From positions 186,001 through 250,000 of the forward strand of contig NZ_BNBO01000002.1 in the NCBI RefSeq assembly GCF_014655955.1: a stretch of 64,000 nucleotides of DNA. The letters are read 5' to 3'. The translations under genes were made by a program, and so were the position numbers. The first letter of the stretch is position 1. Every line of letters begins with the position of its first letter. Under the pieces are notes generated by a model that was not told the DNA's origin, ran no database searches, and saw only the letters and a list, made by a program, of their open reading frames with translations. This document shows, one piece after another, positions 28,770 through 38,062 of the stretch. This DNA comes from Kitasatospora indigofera (lineage in GTDB: Bacteria > Actinomycetota > Actinomycetes > Streptomycetales > Streptomycetaceae).

Positions 28770-29582
28770 GTGAGTGTGCTCGACGAGATCATCGACGGGG
28801 TCCGTGCGGACCTCGCGGAGCGGCAGGCCCAGGTCTCCCTGGACCAGCTCAAGGAGCTCGCCGCCAAGGCTCCCGTCGCCAAGGACGGCGTGGCCGCCCT
28901 GCGCGGCGACGGGGTGCGGGTGATCTGCGAGGTCAAGCGCTCCAGCCCCTCCAAGGGGGCCCTGGCCGCGATCGCGGACCCGGCGGCCCTGGCGCTCGAC
29001 TACGCGGCCGGCGGTGCCGCCGCGATCAGCGTGCTGACCGAGCAGCGCCGCTTCGGCGGTTCGCTCGCCGACCTGGACAGCGTCCGGGCGGCGGTCGACA
29101 CCCCGCTGCTGCGCAAGGACTTCATCGTCACCGCGTACCAGCTCTGGGAGGCCCGCGCCCACGGCGCCGACCTCGCGCTGCTGATCGTCGCCGCCCTCGA
29201 CCAGCCGGCCCTGGTGTCGCTGATCGAGCGCGCCGGGTCGATCGGCCTGACCCCGCTGGTCGAGGTGCACGACGAGGAGGAGATCGCCCGCGCGGTCGAC
29301 GCCGGTGCGAAGATCATCGGGGTGAACGCCCGCAACCTCAAGACCCTTGAGGTGGACCGCAACACCTTCGGCAACGTGGTGGACAGCATCCCGGCGCACA
29401 TCGTCAAGGTGGCCGAGTCGGGTGTCCGCGGCCCGCACGACCTGATCGCGTACGCCAACCTCGGCGCCGACGCGGTGCTGGTCGGCGAGTCCCTGGTGAC
29501 CGGCAAGGACCCGAAGGCGGCCGTCGCCGACCTGGTCGCGGCCGGTGCCCACCCCGCGCTGCGCAACACCGGCCGGGGCTGA
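28770..29582 (+). CDS. trpC: indole-3-glycerol phosphate synthase
   Basis: 270 residues, single-function TrpC (not fused to TrpF). Motifs in order: [13 protein letters not shown] (catalytic Lys), [24 protein letters not shown] (catalytic Lys), [25 protein letters not shown] and VLVGESL. GTG start. First enzyme gene of trpC-trpM-trpB-trpA; its substrate CdRP must come from PRA isomerised by PriA. Confidence 0.96.
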   Translation: MSVLDEIIDGVRADLAERQAQVSLDQLKELAAKAPVAKDGVAALRGDGVRVICEVKRSSPSKGALAAIADPAALALDYAAGGAAAISVLTEQRRFGGSLADLDSVRAAVDTPLLRKDFIVTAYQLWEARAHGADLALLIVAALDQPALVSLIERAGSIGLTPLVEVHDEEEIARAVDAGAKIIGVNARNLKTLEVDRNTFGNVVDSIPAHIVKVAESGVRGPHDLIAYANLGADAVLVGESLVTGKDPKAAVADLVAAGAHPALRNTGRG

Positions 29583-29591
29583 CCCGCGACC

Positions 29592-29849
29592 ATGCCGCCC
29601 GCCACCCGCCCCGCCCCCGTCCAGGGGCCGGGGGCTGCCCCGATCCCGCCGCGGCCGGGTGCCACGACCTCGCTCCTCGGTCGTGACCCCCACCCCCCGC
29701 TGCGGCTCGGCGGCGCGCTCCGCAGCGGCTGCCGCCCGCGCGGCTGCCGCGCGCCCGCGCGCCGGGTGCTGGGGCGGCGGGTGCGGTACGTGATCGGCTG
29801 CGAGCCCGGTCAGGTGCAGGGGCGCCGATGGCGCAGGACGTACGGCTGA
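29592..29849 (+). CDS. trpM: TrpM-like small basic protein
   Basis: 85 residues between trpC (10 nt) and trpB (50 nt). The C-terminal half is very Arg-rich with a compact pattern: [21 protein letters not shown], then [19 protein letters not shown]. In S. coelicolor the gene at this exact place, trpM (formerly trpX), encodes a small protein reported to modulate tryptophan synthesis and development; position and the RRVRYVIG segment support the same identity here. The first ~35 residues are Pro/Ala-rich and a later start cannot be excluded. Three cysteines may bind metal. Confidence 0.65.
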   Translation: MPPATRPAPVQGPGAAPIPPRPGATTSLLGRDPHPPLRLGGALRSGCRPRGCRAPARRVLGRRVRYVIGCEPGQVQGRRWRRTYG

Positions 29850-29898
29850 GCACAGCCCTTCCACGTCACTGCAGTCATCACCGAGAAGGACTTCCACC

Positions 29899-31131
29899 AT
29901 GTCCGAGAAGGACTACCTGCCGGGCGCCCAGGTGCCCGACGCCCGCGGCTACTTCGGCGCGTACGGCGGCCGCTTCATCCCGGAGGCGCTGGTCGCCGCC
30001 GTCGAGCAGGTCGCCGAGGAGTACGAGAAGGCCAAGGCCGACCCGGCGTTCGCCGCCGAGCTGGACGCGCTGCTGAAGGACTACACCGGCCGCCCCAGCC
30101 CGCTCACCGACGTCCACCGCTTCTCCGCCGAGGCGGGGGGCGCGCGCGTCCTGCTCAAGCGCGAGGACCTCAACCACACCGGCTCGCACAAGATCAACAA
30201 CGTGCTGGGCCAGGCCCTGCTGACCCGCCGGATGGGCAAGACCCGGATCATCGCGGAGACCGGCGCCGGCCAGCACGGCGTGGCCACCGCCACCGCCTGC
30301 GCGCTGTTCGGCTTCGACTGCACCATCTACATGGGCGAGGTCGACACCGAGCGCCAGGCGCTCAACGTCGCCCGGATGCGGATGCTCGGCGCCGAGGTCG
30401 TCGCCGTGACGTCCGGCAGCCGCACCCTCAAGGACGCCATCAACGAGGCGTTCCGGGACTGGGTCGCCAACGTCGACAACACCCACTACCTGTTCGGCAC
30501 GGTGGCCGGCCCGCACCCGTTCCCGATGATGGTCCGCGACTTCCACCGGGTGATCGGCGTCGAGGCCCGCGAGCAGGTGATCGAGCGCACCGGCAAGCTG
30601 CCCGACGCGGTCGTCGCCTGCGTCGGCGGCGGCTCCAACGCGATGGGCATCTTCCACGAGTTCATCCCGGACGCCGGCGTGCGGCTGATCGGCTGCGAGG
30701 CGGCCGGCGAGGGCGTCGAGACCCCCCGGCACGCGGCCACCCTCACCAAGGGCGAGCCCGGCGTGCTGCACGGCGCCCGCAGCTACGTCCTCCAGGACGA
30801 GGACGGCCAGACCATCGAGAGCCACTCCATCTCGGCCGGCCTGGACTACCCCGGCATCGGCCCGGAGCACGCCTGGCTCAAGGACACCGGCCGGGCCGAG
30901 TACCGCCCGGTGACCGACGACCAGGCGATGCAGGCGCTGCGCCTGCTGTCCCGCACCGAGGGCATCATCCCCGCCATCGAGAGCGCCCACGCGCTGGCCG
31001 GCGCCCTGGAGCTGGGCCGCGAGCTCGGCCCGGAGGCCACCATCCTGGTCAGCCTCTCCGGGCGCGGCGACAAGGACATGCACACGGCCGCCCAGTACTT
31101 CGGCCTCTACGACGACAAGGGCGGTAAGTGA
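29899..31131 (+). CDS. trpB: tryptophan synthase beta chain
   Basis: 410 residues, full length. Joins indole (channelled from TrpA) to serine using PLP. Motifs: [14 protein letters not shown] lysine Lys98 in [22 protein letters not shown], the phosphate loop GGGSNAMG and the C-terminal [11 protein letters not shown] start with AGAAGGA. Stop overlaps trpA start by 4 bp (GTGA), coupling the two subunits. Confidence 0.97.
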   Translation: MSEKDYLPGAQVPDARGYFGAYGGRFIPEALVAAVEQVAEEYEKAKADPAFAAELDALLKDYTGRPSPLTDVHRFSAEAGGARVLLKREDLNHTGSHKINNVLGQALLTRRMGKTRIIAETGAGQHGVATATACALFGFDCTIYMGEVDTERQALNVARMRMLGAEVVAVTSGSRTLKDAINEAFRDWVANVDNTHYLFGTVAGPHPFPMMVRDFHRVIGVEAREQVIERTGKLPDAVVACVGGGSNAMGIFHEFIPDAGVRLIGCEAAGEGVETPRHAATLTKGEPGVLHGARSYVLQDEDGQTIESHSISAGLDYPGIGPEHAWLKDTGRAEYRPVTDDQAMQALRLLSRTEGIIPAIESAHALAGALELGRELGPEATILVSLSGRGDKDMHTAAQYFGLYDDKGGK

Positions 31132-31940
31132 CCGTGGCTTCCAAGCTCAGCGAGACCCTGGCCGCCGCCAAGGCCGAGGGCCGGGCGGCCCTGATCGGCT
31201 ACCTGCCGGCCGGCTTCCCCAGCGTCGAGGGCGGCATCAAGGCCGTCCGCGCGCTGATCGACGGCGGCTGCGACATCGTCGAGGTCGGCCTGCCGCACTC
31301 CGACCCGGTGCTGGACGGCCCGACCATCCAGACCGCGGACGACATCGCGCTGCGCGGCGGCGTGAAGATCAAGGACGTGCTGCGCACCGTGCGGGAGGTG
31401 GCCTCGGCCACCGACGCCCCGGTGCTGGTCATGACGTACTGGAACCCGGTCGACCGCTACGGCACCGCCCGGTTCGCCGCCGACCTGGCGGCCGCCGGGG
31501 GAGCGGGCTGCATCCTGCCCGACCTGCCGGTCGAGGAGTCCGAGGAGTGGCGCAAGGCCGCCGGGGAGCACGGTCTGGACACCGTCTTCGTGGTCGCCCC
31601 GAGCAGCAAGGACCCGCGGCTGGCCGAGGTCACCGCGGCCGGCACCGGCTTCGTCTACGCCGCCGCGGTGATGGGCGTGACCGGCTCCCGGGCCCAGGTC
31701 GGCACCCTCGCCGAGGACCTGGTCACCCGCACCCGGGCCACCACCGACCTGCCGGTCTGCGTCGGCCTCGGCGTCTCGACCGCCGACCAGGCCGCCCAGG
31801 TGGCGGGCTTCGCCGACGGCGTGATCGTCGGCTCCGCCTTCGTCCAGCGGATCCTGGACGCCGCCGGGGACGAGGAGGCCGCGCTGGCCGCCGTCCGCAC
31901 CCTGGCCGGCGAACTCGCGGCGGGCGTCCGCCGCCGGTAG
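31128..31940 (+). CDS. trpA: tryptophan synthase alpha chain
   Basis: 270 residues. Cleaves indole-glycerol phosphate to indole and glyceraldehyde phosphate. Catalytic Glu52 and Asp63 are in [19 protein letters not shown]; the His replacing the usual Phe (PFSDP) is common in actinobacteria. Phosphate-binding GLGVST and GVIVGSAF near the end. Last gene of the operon. Confidence 0.96.
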   Translation: MTVASKLSETLAAAKAEGRAALIGYLPAGFPSVEGGIKAVRALIDGGCDIVEVGLPHSDPVLDGPTIQTADDIALRGGVKIKDVLRTVREVASATDAPVLVMTYWNPVDRYGTARFAADLAAAGGAGCILPDLPVEESEEWRKAAGEHGLDTVFVVAPSSKDPRLAEVTAAGTGFVYAAAVMGVTGSRAQVGTLAEDLVTRTRATTDLPVCVGLGVSTADQAAQVAGFADGVIVGSAFVQRILDAAGDEEAALAAVRTLAGELAAGVRRR

Positions 31941-31959
31941 CCGCCACCCGCACCGCACC

Positions 31960-32006
31960 GACGGCCCGTCAGCGCCCCTGCCCCGCAGGTGGGCTGACGG
32001 GCCGTC
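31960..32006 (+). terminator. terminator of the trp operon
   Basis: Perfect 14-bp stem (31960-31973 with 31993-32006) with a 19-nt loop, 20 nt past the trpA stop; no T-tract. Confidence 0.85.
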
Positions 32007-32112
32007 CGCGGTGCGCCGCCGAGTTCGCTCCCGGGCCTGTCGCGACGGCCGCTGCCTGATGCATAGTCGTCCCAGGGGCGCGGTGGACGCGCCCCGGCGG
32101 GGGAGGATGGCA

Positions 32113-32544
32113 ATGGCGGCCGCACAGGCAGCGGAGATCGTGGTCAGAGTCGCGCACGGCACGCAGCCGGAGGGGGACCTCCGGGCGGCGGTCGCCAGCC
32201 TCGACCTTTGGCTGGAGCGCGAGTCGACCGGGCAGGGCTCCGCCGAGCGCCGGCTCGGCGACCCCGAGCAGCGGCGCCGCACCAAGAGCGGCGAACTCTT
32301 CACCGAACTCTGCTTCCGGGTGGCCGAGGGCGTCGCGGTCGAGGCGCTCTACGCCACCGTGCGCGCCGCCGTGACCGCCTGGCGGCGCCACTGGCGCCGG
32401 ACCCACGGCGCCGACCAGGAGGTCGAGGTCGAGGTGGTGCGTCCCGCGGACGCCCCCGCGCCCGCCGAGGACGCCGGGGACGCCGCGCCGCCCGCCGAGG
32501 ACGGCACCGGGCCCACCGACGGCGGCGCCACCGACCGGGCGTAG
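32113..32544 (+). CDS. EACC1-like effector-associated adaptor
   Basis: 143 residues from ATG 32113 (site GGGGGAGGA; an ATG two codons earlier is too close to it). Pattern: a first strand AAEIVVRV, DLRAAVASLDLWLERES, a central KSGELFTELCFRVAEGVAVEALYATVRAAVTAWRR, a last strand QEVEVEVVRP, then an acidic Ala/Pro tail. This matches my recollection of the effector-associated constant component EACC1, a small alpha/beta protein described next to caspase-like and other effectors in NTP-dependent conflict systems. It lies 5 bp before the caspase gene, so the two are one transcription unit. Proposed role: adaptor or regulator of the caspase. Confidence 0.72.
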   Translation: MAAAQAAEIVVRVAHGTQPEGDLRAAVASLDLWLERESTGQGSAERRLGDPEQRRRTKSGELFTELCFRVAEGVAVEALYATVRAAVTAWRRHWRRTHGADQEVEVEVVRPADAPAPAEDAGDAAPPAEDGTGPTDGGATDRA

Positions 32545-32549
32545 CGCGC

Positions 32550-35309
32550 GTGGCCGGATGGCTGCCCCGCCCCGGGCGGGTCCGGGCCCTGCTGATCGGC
32601 ACCACGGACGGCCCCGGCGGCCTGCCCCAGATCTCGGGCGACCTGGCCGCCGTGCGCCGCGCCCTGACCGACCCCCGCTCCGGCATCGCCGAGGCCTCGC
32701 AGGTCCGGACGCTGCCCGCGCCGACCGCCGGGTCGGTGCTGGCGGCGGTGCGCTCGGCCCGCCGGCGGCCCCGGCTCGACCTGCTGCTGCTGTACTTCTC
32801 CGGCCACGGCCACCTGGACCCCGTCGACCAGTCCCTGCGCCTGGGGATGGCCGACTCCGCCTGCCGCCCGGACCGCCCGGACAGCTTCGGCCTCTCCTAC
32901 GACGTGCTCGCCGCCGCGCTCCGGCGGACCGGCGCCGCCCAGGTCGTGGTGGTGCTGGACTGCTGCTACTCCGGGCGGGCGCTGCACGACACGGAGCGCC
33001 GGGAGAACTGCGCCGTCCTCGCCTCCGTCCAGGCCAACCGGGAGACCCCGCAGGACCACGGCAAGGCCCTCTCCCCGTACACCGAGGTGCTGGTGGAGCA
33101 GCTGGGGCTGCCGCCGAACGGGCAGCACACCTCCGGCGTCGACGTCGCGCTGCTGCACGAGCGGATCGCCGGCCGGTTCAAGTTCCGGCTGCTGCCGGTC
33201 GGCGACACCGACCGCGAACCCACCCGGGCCGAGGTCGAGGCGCTCTCCGAGGACGACCGGCGGGCGCACTCCTGGAGCCCGCAGTACTCGCACACCGGCA
33301 GCGCCGTCATCCTCAGCCGCCCGGGCGGCGAACCCCCGCCGCGCCGCGCCCGGGTCCGGCTGCCCGCCCCGGTCCGCGCCGCCTCGCGCGCCACGGCGGA
33401 CCGGCTGGCGTCGGCCGCGGCCAGGTGCCGGCCGCTGCTGCCGGGCCTGCGCACCGCCACCCGGCTGGGGGTCGTGCTCACCCTGCTGGCGGGCGGACTC
33501 GCCTGGTGGTCGCACGGGGGCGACGACCCCTACCCCTGCCCGCTGCCGCTCCAACTGCGGGTGCTGGCCTCGACCGAGAGCAGGGCGGCGGTGGCGGCCG
33601 CCGCGGACGGCTTCGAGGGCTCACCGCTCAACCACCGCAGGCTGGCGCCGGGGGACCGCACCCCGGCGCAGTGCCGCCGGATCACCCTGTCCGTCTACGC
33701 GGCGCCGGCCGACCTCACCCGCAGCGCCTTCGCGGCGGCCGCCGACTGGGCGGACGGCGCGCGGCCCGGACCGGGCCCGGCGGCGGCCGGCTGCGACGAC
33801 CCCGCGCCCGCCGCGAGCCCCGCCGCCGGGGAGGCGGCGCAGGGGGAGGCCCAGCCCGGACCGGCGGCGGCCGGGCGGGGCTGCCTGGTGCCGCTGCGCG
33901 ACGTCGGCCCGCAGCCCGACCTCTGGATCCCGGACTCCAGCGCCGAACTCGCCGAGGTGCAGACCCGGCCGCCCGCGCTCGACGGCCTCGTCCTGACCTC
34001 GCGGGGCCCGCTGGCGCTCACCCCGCTCGTCCTCGGCCTGCCCCCGCAGGTGGCGGCGGACCTGAGCGCCGCCGGCGTCCAGCCGCGCGGATCCAGCTGG
34101 GAGACGATCCTGGCCGCCCTGCAGCGGCTGCCGGCCCCCGTCCAGCTGCTGCGGCCCAACCCGGCGACCTCCGCGACCGGCCTGCTGCAGACCGTCGGCC
34201 TCTACCTCGGCTACCAGGGGACCCTGGGCCGGCAGGTCACCCTGCCGGACGCCGAGGCCCGAAGACTGGAGAAGGGCTTCGCCGTCCCCGGCCGCTCCAG
34301 CGGCGACGCCCGCCAACTGCTCTGCGAACTCGCCTCCCAGGCCGGCAAGCAGGACCAACTGGCCGTCCTGGTCACCGAACAGGCGCTCAGCCGGCTGGAC
34401 GCGGGGGCGCCGGACGTCACCGGCTGCGCCGACCGGCCCTCGGCCGCGCCGGGGCCCGGACTGGCCCGCTACTACCCGGCCGGCGTGCCCGTGCTCGACC
34501 ACCCGATGGTGACGGTCTCCTGGCCGGGCGCCCGGGACGGCGCCGAACGGCTGGCCGCCGCCGGCCTGTTCCGTGACTGGCTGCTCGCCCCGGACGGCGG
34601 CGGCCGGGCCTGGACCGACCAGGGCTTCGAGCTCCCCGCCCCGGTGGACGGCGCCACCGGCCCCGGCCCCGCCGGGCCCGACACCGCGCAGATCACCACG
34701 GCCCTGGCCGGGTACGCCCAGGCCAGGCTGCCCGGCCGGGTGCTCTTCCTGCTCGACGTGTCGGGCTCCACCGCCGACAACGGCAAGCTGGCGGCCTCCG
34801 TCGCGGCCCTCGACCGGGCCCTGCGGGTGCTCGGCCCGCAGGACTCCTACGGCCTGTGGACCTTCCCCGCGGCGGGCACCACGGGCTCCGGCCACGACGA
34901 GCCGGTACCGCTCGGCTCGACCGACCCGGTCGCGGGCGGGCGGGCGCTGTCCCGGGCGGTGGCCCTGCCACTCTCCGCCCAGCTGTACGAGGCGGTCACC
35001 CAGGGCCTCGACGCGCTGCGCGAGGGCGCCGGCCGGCAGCCCCAGCTGCTGGTCGTCATCACCGACGGCGACATCCGCCGCACGGACGACCCGCAGGGGC
35101 AGGAGGCGGCGCGCGCCCTGCTGCGGTCGGCGGCGCTCGGCCGGCCGCAGATCCCGGTGGTCGTGGCGGCCCTGCCGGCCGCCGGGTGCCACTCGACGCT
35201 CGACGACCTGGCGGCCTTCAGCGGCGGCCGCTGCCTGCCCGGCGCGGACGGTCTGGGCTCCCAACTCGCCGGGCTGGTGGCCGCGGTGGGCTCCGGAGGG
35301 ACGGGATGA
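32550..35309 (+). CDS. caspase-TM-binding-protein-like-vWA fusion
   Basis: 919 residues, GTG start. (1) Residues ~10-260: caspase/metacaspase domain; LLYFSGHGH gives catalytic His86, VVVLDCCYSG gives catalytic Cys139. (2) Basic linker, then one transmembrane helix at ~305-321 (RLGVVLTLLAGGLAWW). (3) Residues ~330-720: a type-2 periplasmic-binding-protein-like region (LRVLASTESRAAVAAAADGF; VPVLDHPMVTVSWPG; GLFRDWLLAPDG). (4) Residues ~727-919: von Willebrand A domain with the metal site DVSGS (Asp736) and VVITDGD. With basic flanks inside, the protease faces the cytosol and the binding/vWA part outside. Overlaps the next gene by 4 bp (ATGA). Confidence 0.88.
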   Translation: MAGWLPRPGRVRALLIGTTDGPGGLPQISGDLAAVRRALTDPRSGIAEASQVRTLPAPTAGSVLAAVRSARRRPRLDLLLLYFSGHGHLDPVDQSLRLGMADSACRPDRPDSFGLSYDVLAAALRRTGAAQVVVVLDCCYSGRALHDTERRENCAVLASVQANRETPQDHGKALSPYTEVLVEQLGLPPNGQHTSGVDVALLHERIAGRFKFRLLPVGDTDREPTRAEVEALSEDDRRAHSWSPQYSHTGSAVILSRPGGEPPPRRARVRLPAPVRAASRATADRLASAAARCRPLLPGLRTATRLGVVLTLLAGGLAWWSHGGDDPYPCPLPLQLRVLASTESRAAVAAAADGFEGSPLNHRRLAPGDRTPAQCRRITLSVYAAPADLTRSAFAAAADWADGARPGPGPAAAGCDDPAPAASPAAGEAAQGEAQPGPAAAGRGCLVPLRDVGPQPDLWIPDSSAELAEVQTRPPALDGLVLTSRGPLALTPLVLGLPPQVAADLSAAGVQPRGSSWETILAALQRLPAPVQLLRPNPATSATGLLQTVGLYLGYQGTLGRQVTLPDAEARRLEKGFAVPGRSSGDARQLLCELASQAGKQDQLAVLVTEQALSRLDAGAPDVTGCADRPSAAPGPGLARYYPAGVPVLDHPMVTVSWPGARDGAERLAAAGLFRDWLLAPDGGGRAWTDQGFELPAPVDGATGPGPAGPDTAQITTALAGYAQARLPGRVLFLLDVSGSTADNGKLAASVAALDRALRVLGPQDSYGLWTFPAAGTTGSGHDEPVPLGSTDPVAGGRALSRAVALPLSAQLYEAVTQGLDALREGAGRQPQLLVVITDGDIRRTDDPQGQEAARALLRSAALGRPQIPVVVAALPAAGCHSTLDDLAAFSGGRCLPGADGLGSQLAGLVAAVGSGGTG

Positions 35310-36820
35310 GGAACCGTGTGCGGCAGTGGGCCGGGCACCGGGGCGCCGGCCGGGCCCCGGGGCGGACCGGCCGCCGGCCGGGCGCCCTCGCGGCGGCGCT
35401 TCTGCTCGCCGCGCTGGCCGGCTGCACCGGCGGCGACACCCCCGCGCCGCTGTACGGCACGGACGCCACCGGCTGCCCGGACGGGCCGCCCTCGGTGATC
35501 CGGCTGGCCACCGGGAGCGACCTGTCCGGCAGCGGCGTGCGCGGGCGCCTGGTCGAGGAGTGGAACCGGCGCTGCCCCGGGCATCCCGTCCGGGTGGTGG
35601 AGCTGTCCGCCGACGCGGACCTCCAGCGCAGCCAGATGGTGGCCGCCGAGCAGTCCGGCGGCGCCCGGTACGACGTGCTCAACCTGGACGTCACCTGGAC
35701 CGCGGAGTTCGCCGAGGCAGGGCTGATCCGTGAGCTGCCCTGGACGGACGACGGCGACTTCCTGGACAGCGCCCGGCGAACGGTGGAGTTCGACCACCGG
35801 GTCTGGGGACGGCCGTTCAACACCGACGCGGGCCTGCTGTACTACCGGCTGGACCTGCTGCGCGCGGCGCGGACCCCGGACTCGGGGCCGGACGGCCGGG
35901 GGCCGGCCGACTGGCCCGGGCTGAAGCGGGACGTCGAGCAGGTGGACGCCGCCCTCGACCGTGGCGTCCACACGGCCTACCAGGCGGGATACATCACGCA
36001 GTTGGGCGACTACGAGGGCCTGACCGTGAACGCCCTGGAGGCCATCTGGGGCGCCGGCGGCGAACTGGCCGGCGCGGACGGCACGCCGGTCGAGGGCAGC
36101 CTTCAGGTCCGCGCGCAGAGCGGACTGGACGCGCTGGCCGCGCGCTACCACGACCGCCGGATGATGCCCGCCTCGGCCCGTTCGGCCGACGAGACCGAGA
36201 GCCTGCGGGCGTTCGCCGCCGGTGAGGTGGTCTTCATGCGCAACTGGCCCTACGCGTACGGCGTGCTGGCCCAGACCCTGGTGCCCGGCCGGGACTTCGA
36301 GGTGACCACCCTGCCGGCCAGGGACCCGGGCGGCGCCCCCGGGGTGTCCGTCCTCGGCGGGCAGAACCTCGCCGTCACCACGGAGTCCGCCCACCCGGAG
36401 GCCGCCGCCGCCCTGATCGGGTTCCTGACCGGCCGGGAGAGCGAGCGCTGCCTGCTGGAGGGCGGCCTGGCCGCGACCCGCGACTCGGCGTACGCCGGCG
36501 GGCCCGGCGCGCCGCGCTGCCCGCTCACCGCCGGACCGTCCGCCGGACCGTCGGCCGGACCGTCCGCGGGGCCGTCGGCCGGGGAGCCGGAGGGACGGGC
36601 GGGCGCCGTCCGGGGCGCGGACGGACTGCCCCGGTACGCGCAGACGCTCCGACGGGCCCTCGGCAGCGCCCGGCCGCGGCCGGCCACGCCCTACTACGAG
36701 GCGTTCACGCACGAGGTGCAGGCCCAGGTCGGCCGGATGCTGGAGCCCGCCGGCGGGCCGCTCCCCACCGCCGACGACCTGGACCGCAGGCTGGCGGCGG
36801 TGCTGCGGGGCGGCAACTGA
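35306..36820 (+). CDS. solute-binding lipoprotein without transporter
   Basis: 504 residues. Basic start, hydrophobic stretch and lipobox LAGC (Cys40): exported and lipid-anchored. The mature part is a type-2 binding protein of the sugar-uptake class: VIRLATGSDLSGSGVRGRLV, YDVLNLDVTWTAEFAEAGLI, FNTDAGLLYYRLDLL, GEVVFMRNWPYAYGVL and SVLGGQNLAVT. No ABC permease or ATPase lies nearby, so import is unlikely to be its job here. A Pro/Ser/Gly spacer (AGPS repeats) interrupts it near residue 410. Start overlaps the caspase-fusion stop, so the two are translated together; it may be the external sensor of the cassette. Confidence 0.88.
   Translation: MRNRVRQWAGHRGAGRAPGRTGRRPGALAAALLLAALAGCTGGDTPAPLYGTDATGCPDGPPSVIRLATGSDLSGSGVRGRLVEEWNRRCPGHPVRVVELSADADLQRSQMVAAEQSGGARYDVLNLDVTWTAEFAEAGLIRELPWTDDGDFLDSARRTVEFDHRVWGRPFNTDAGLLYYRLDLLRAARTPDSGPDGRGPADWPGLKRDVEQVDAALDRGVHTAYQAGYITQLGDYEGLTVNALEAIWGAGGELAGADGTPVEGSLQVRAQSGLDALAARYHDRRMMPASARSADETESLRAFAAGEVVFMRNWPYAYGVLAQTLVPGRDFEVTTLPARDPGGAPGVSVLGGQNLAVTTESAHPEAAAALIGFLTGRESERCLLEGGLAATRDSAYAGGPGAPRCPLTAGPSAGPSAGPSAGPSAGEPEGRAGAVRGADGLPRYAQTLRRALGSARPRPATPYYEAFTHEVQAQVGRMLEPAGGPLPTADDLDRRLAAVLRGGN
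36530..36577 (+). repeat. four tandem 12-bp repeats (AGPS units)
   Basis: GCCGGACCGTCC-type unit, four copies with few changes, coding for AGPS repeats within the lipoprotein. The first three copies differ only at the last base. Confidence 0.85.
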
Positions 36821-37000
36821 GCCCCGGTCACCCCGTCCGGTGGTGGCGCCGGCGTCATGCACCCGAACGAGTGAAGAGTGCGGGCGCCGCGCATCAGCCG
36901 CGGTTGACCCGCGTTGAGTGGAGGGACGAATCGGCGGTGCCGTCCGCCGTCCGTCGTTCGTGCACAGCTCAGCCGTCCGGGTGAACGAAGGGGTCTGCCG

Positions 37001-37258
37001 GTGCCGGGTCTCCAACGAGCCGTCCTGCTCCGGGCGGCCGCCGCCGCGCTGGCGCTCGGTCTCGCGGCCGGGGCGGACACCACGGTCGGACACGCGCTGG
37101 CCAGGCGGGGTGTGGAGCGCGCCGAGCGGCAGGCCTGGGAGTGCGCGGAGGCGGCCAGGCTGAGCGCCGCGGCCCGGGCCGACCGGTCGGGCGCGCAGGG
37201 CCGCCCGGTCCTCGGCGGGCCCGCCCGCCCGGTCGGCTGCGGAGGCGCGGGACGGTAG
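37001..37258 (+). CDS. small exported or membrane-anchored hypothetical protein
   Basis: 85 residues from GTG 37001, with GAAGGGG 8 nt upstream. A basic-hydrophobic N-terminus (QRAVLLRAAAAALALGLAAGADT) looks like a signal peptide or anchor, then a helical Ala/Arg/Glu-rich part (HALARRGVERAERQAWECAEAARL). No family recognised. The frame extends upstream without a better start. It could be the last member of the accessory cassette or an unrelated ORF; coding character is moderate. Confidence 0.45.
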   Translation: MPGLQRAVLLRAAAAALALGLAAGADTTVGHALARRGVERAERQAWECAEAARLSAAARADRSGAQGRPVLGGPARPVGCGGAGR

Positions 37259-37317
37259 CACGGGCGGACGGAACAGCCCAAAAACTCACTCTTTCGGCTT
37301 AACGGCCGCATATGGGA

Positions 37318-37343
37318 GGAACCACCACCGATCCCCTACGGTT
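37318..37343 (+). promoter_or_regulatory. sigma-R-type promoter for the redox genes
   Basis: GGAAC (37318-37322), exactly 18 nt, GTT (37341-37343). The sigma-R consensus for thiol-oxidative stress in Streptomyces is GGAAT-N18/19-GTT, one base different. Transcription would begin near 37350, upstream of a MauE/DoxX gene and a DsbA-like gene, which fits a thiol-stress unit. Confidence 0.6.
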
Positions 37344-37430
37344 CACCAGGAAAGCGTGGGTGACACCACGGCAGATCCGCGTGAGGCCGAGCCCGCCGAG
37401 GGCCGGCAGGCGATTCCCGAGGGGGTTCCG

Positions 37431-37967
37431 ATGGCCGGTCAGCAGGGCGCCCCGTCGCACCCGCACACCGCCACCCGGCCGGTCGGCGGCGCACTGCGAA
37501 GGGTGGCCGACGGCCCGGCGGGGGAGTGGATCGGCACGGTCGTCCGGCTCGCCCTGGCCGTGGTCTGGGGCTGGGCCGGCCTGGCCAAGATCTCCGACCC
37601 GGCGGAGGCCGCGCAGGCCGTCCGGGCGTACGAGATCCTCCCCGAGTCGCTGGTCAAACCGGTCGGCTACGCGCTGCCCTTCCTGGAGGTGGCGCTCGCC
37701 GTCCTGCTGGTGATCGGGCTCGGCGTGCGGATCGTCGCCGTGGTCTCCGCGCTGCTGCTGCTCACCTTCATCGCCGGCATCACCTCGGCCTGGGTGCGCG
37801 GCATCTCGATCGACTGCGGCTGCTTCGGCGGCGGCGGCACCGTCGACGCCTCGCAGACCGAGTACCTGCAGGAGATCCTGCGCGACACCGGGTTCCTGCT
37901 GCTGGCCGCCTGGCTGGTCTACCGGCCCCGGACCAAGCTCTCCGCCGACGCCTGGCTGGCGGCCTGA
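37431..37967 (+). CDS. MauE/DoxX family redox membrane protein
   Basis: 178 residues from ATG 37431, which has a strong GAGGGGG site; an upstream GTG (37356) would add 25 residues. Four hydrophobic helices: VVRLALAVVWGWAGLAKI, ALPFLEVALAVLLVIGLGV, IVAVVSALLLLTFIAGITSAW and LRDTGFLLLAAWLVY. Between helices 3 and 4 lies SIDCGCFGGGG, a Cys-Gly-Cys pair typical of the MauE-like branch, which works with thioredoxin-fold partners in disulfide chemistry. The next gene encodes such a partner. Confidence 0.88.
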   Translation: MAGQQGAPSHPHTATRPVGGALRRVADGPAGEWIGTVVRLALAVVWGWAGLAKISDPAEAAQAVRAYEILPESLVKPVGYALPFLEVALAVLLVIGLGVRIVAVVSALLLLTFIAGITSAWVRGISIDCGCFGGGGTVDASQTEYLQEILRDTGFLLLAAWLVYRPRTKLSADAWLAA

Positions 37968-38062
37968 GCCACACCCGGCCCGGCCCGGTCAGCCCGGGCC
38001 GGGCCGGCGCCCACCTCCACCCGCCGGCCCCGGCCCGGCCCCGACCCTGGATGTCCAGTCAC

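Noticed and set aside
36530..36577. Short tandem repeats as a possible CRISPR array
   Set aside because: Units are 12 bp with no spacers and lie within a coding frame. The repeats at 10756-10806 were rejected as CRISPR for the same lack of spacers.
36904..36935. TTGACC promoter for the small exported ORF at 37001
   Set aside because: No acceptable -10 box at 16-19 nt from it.
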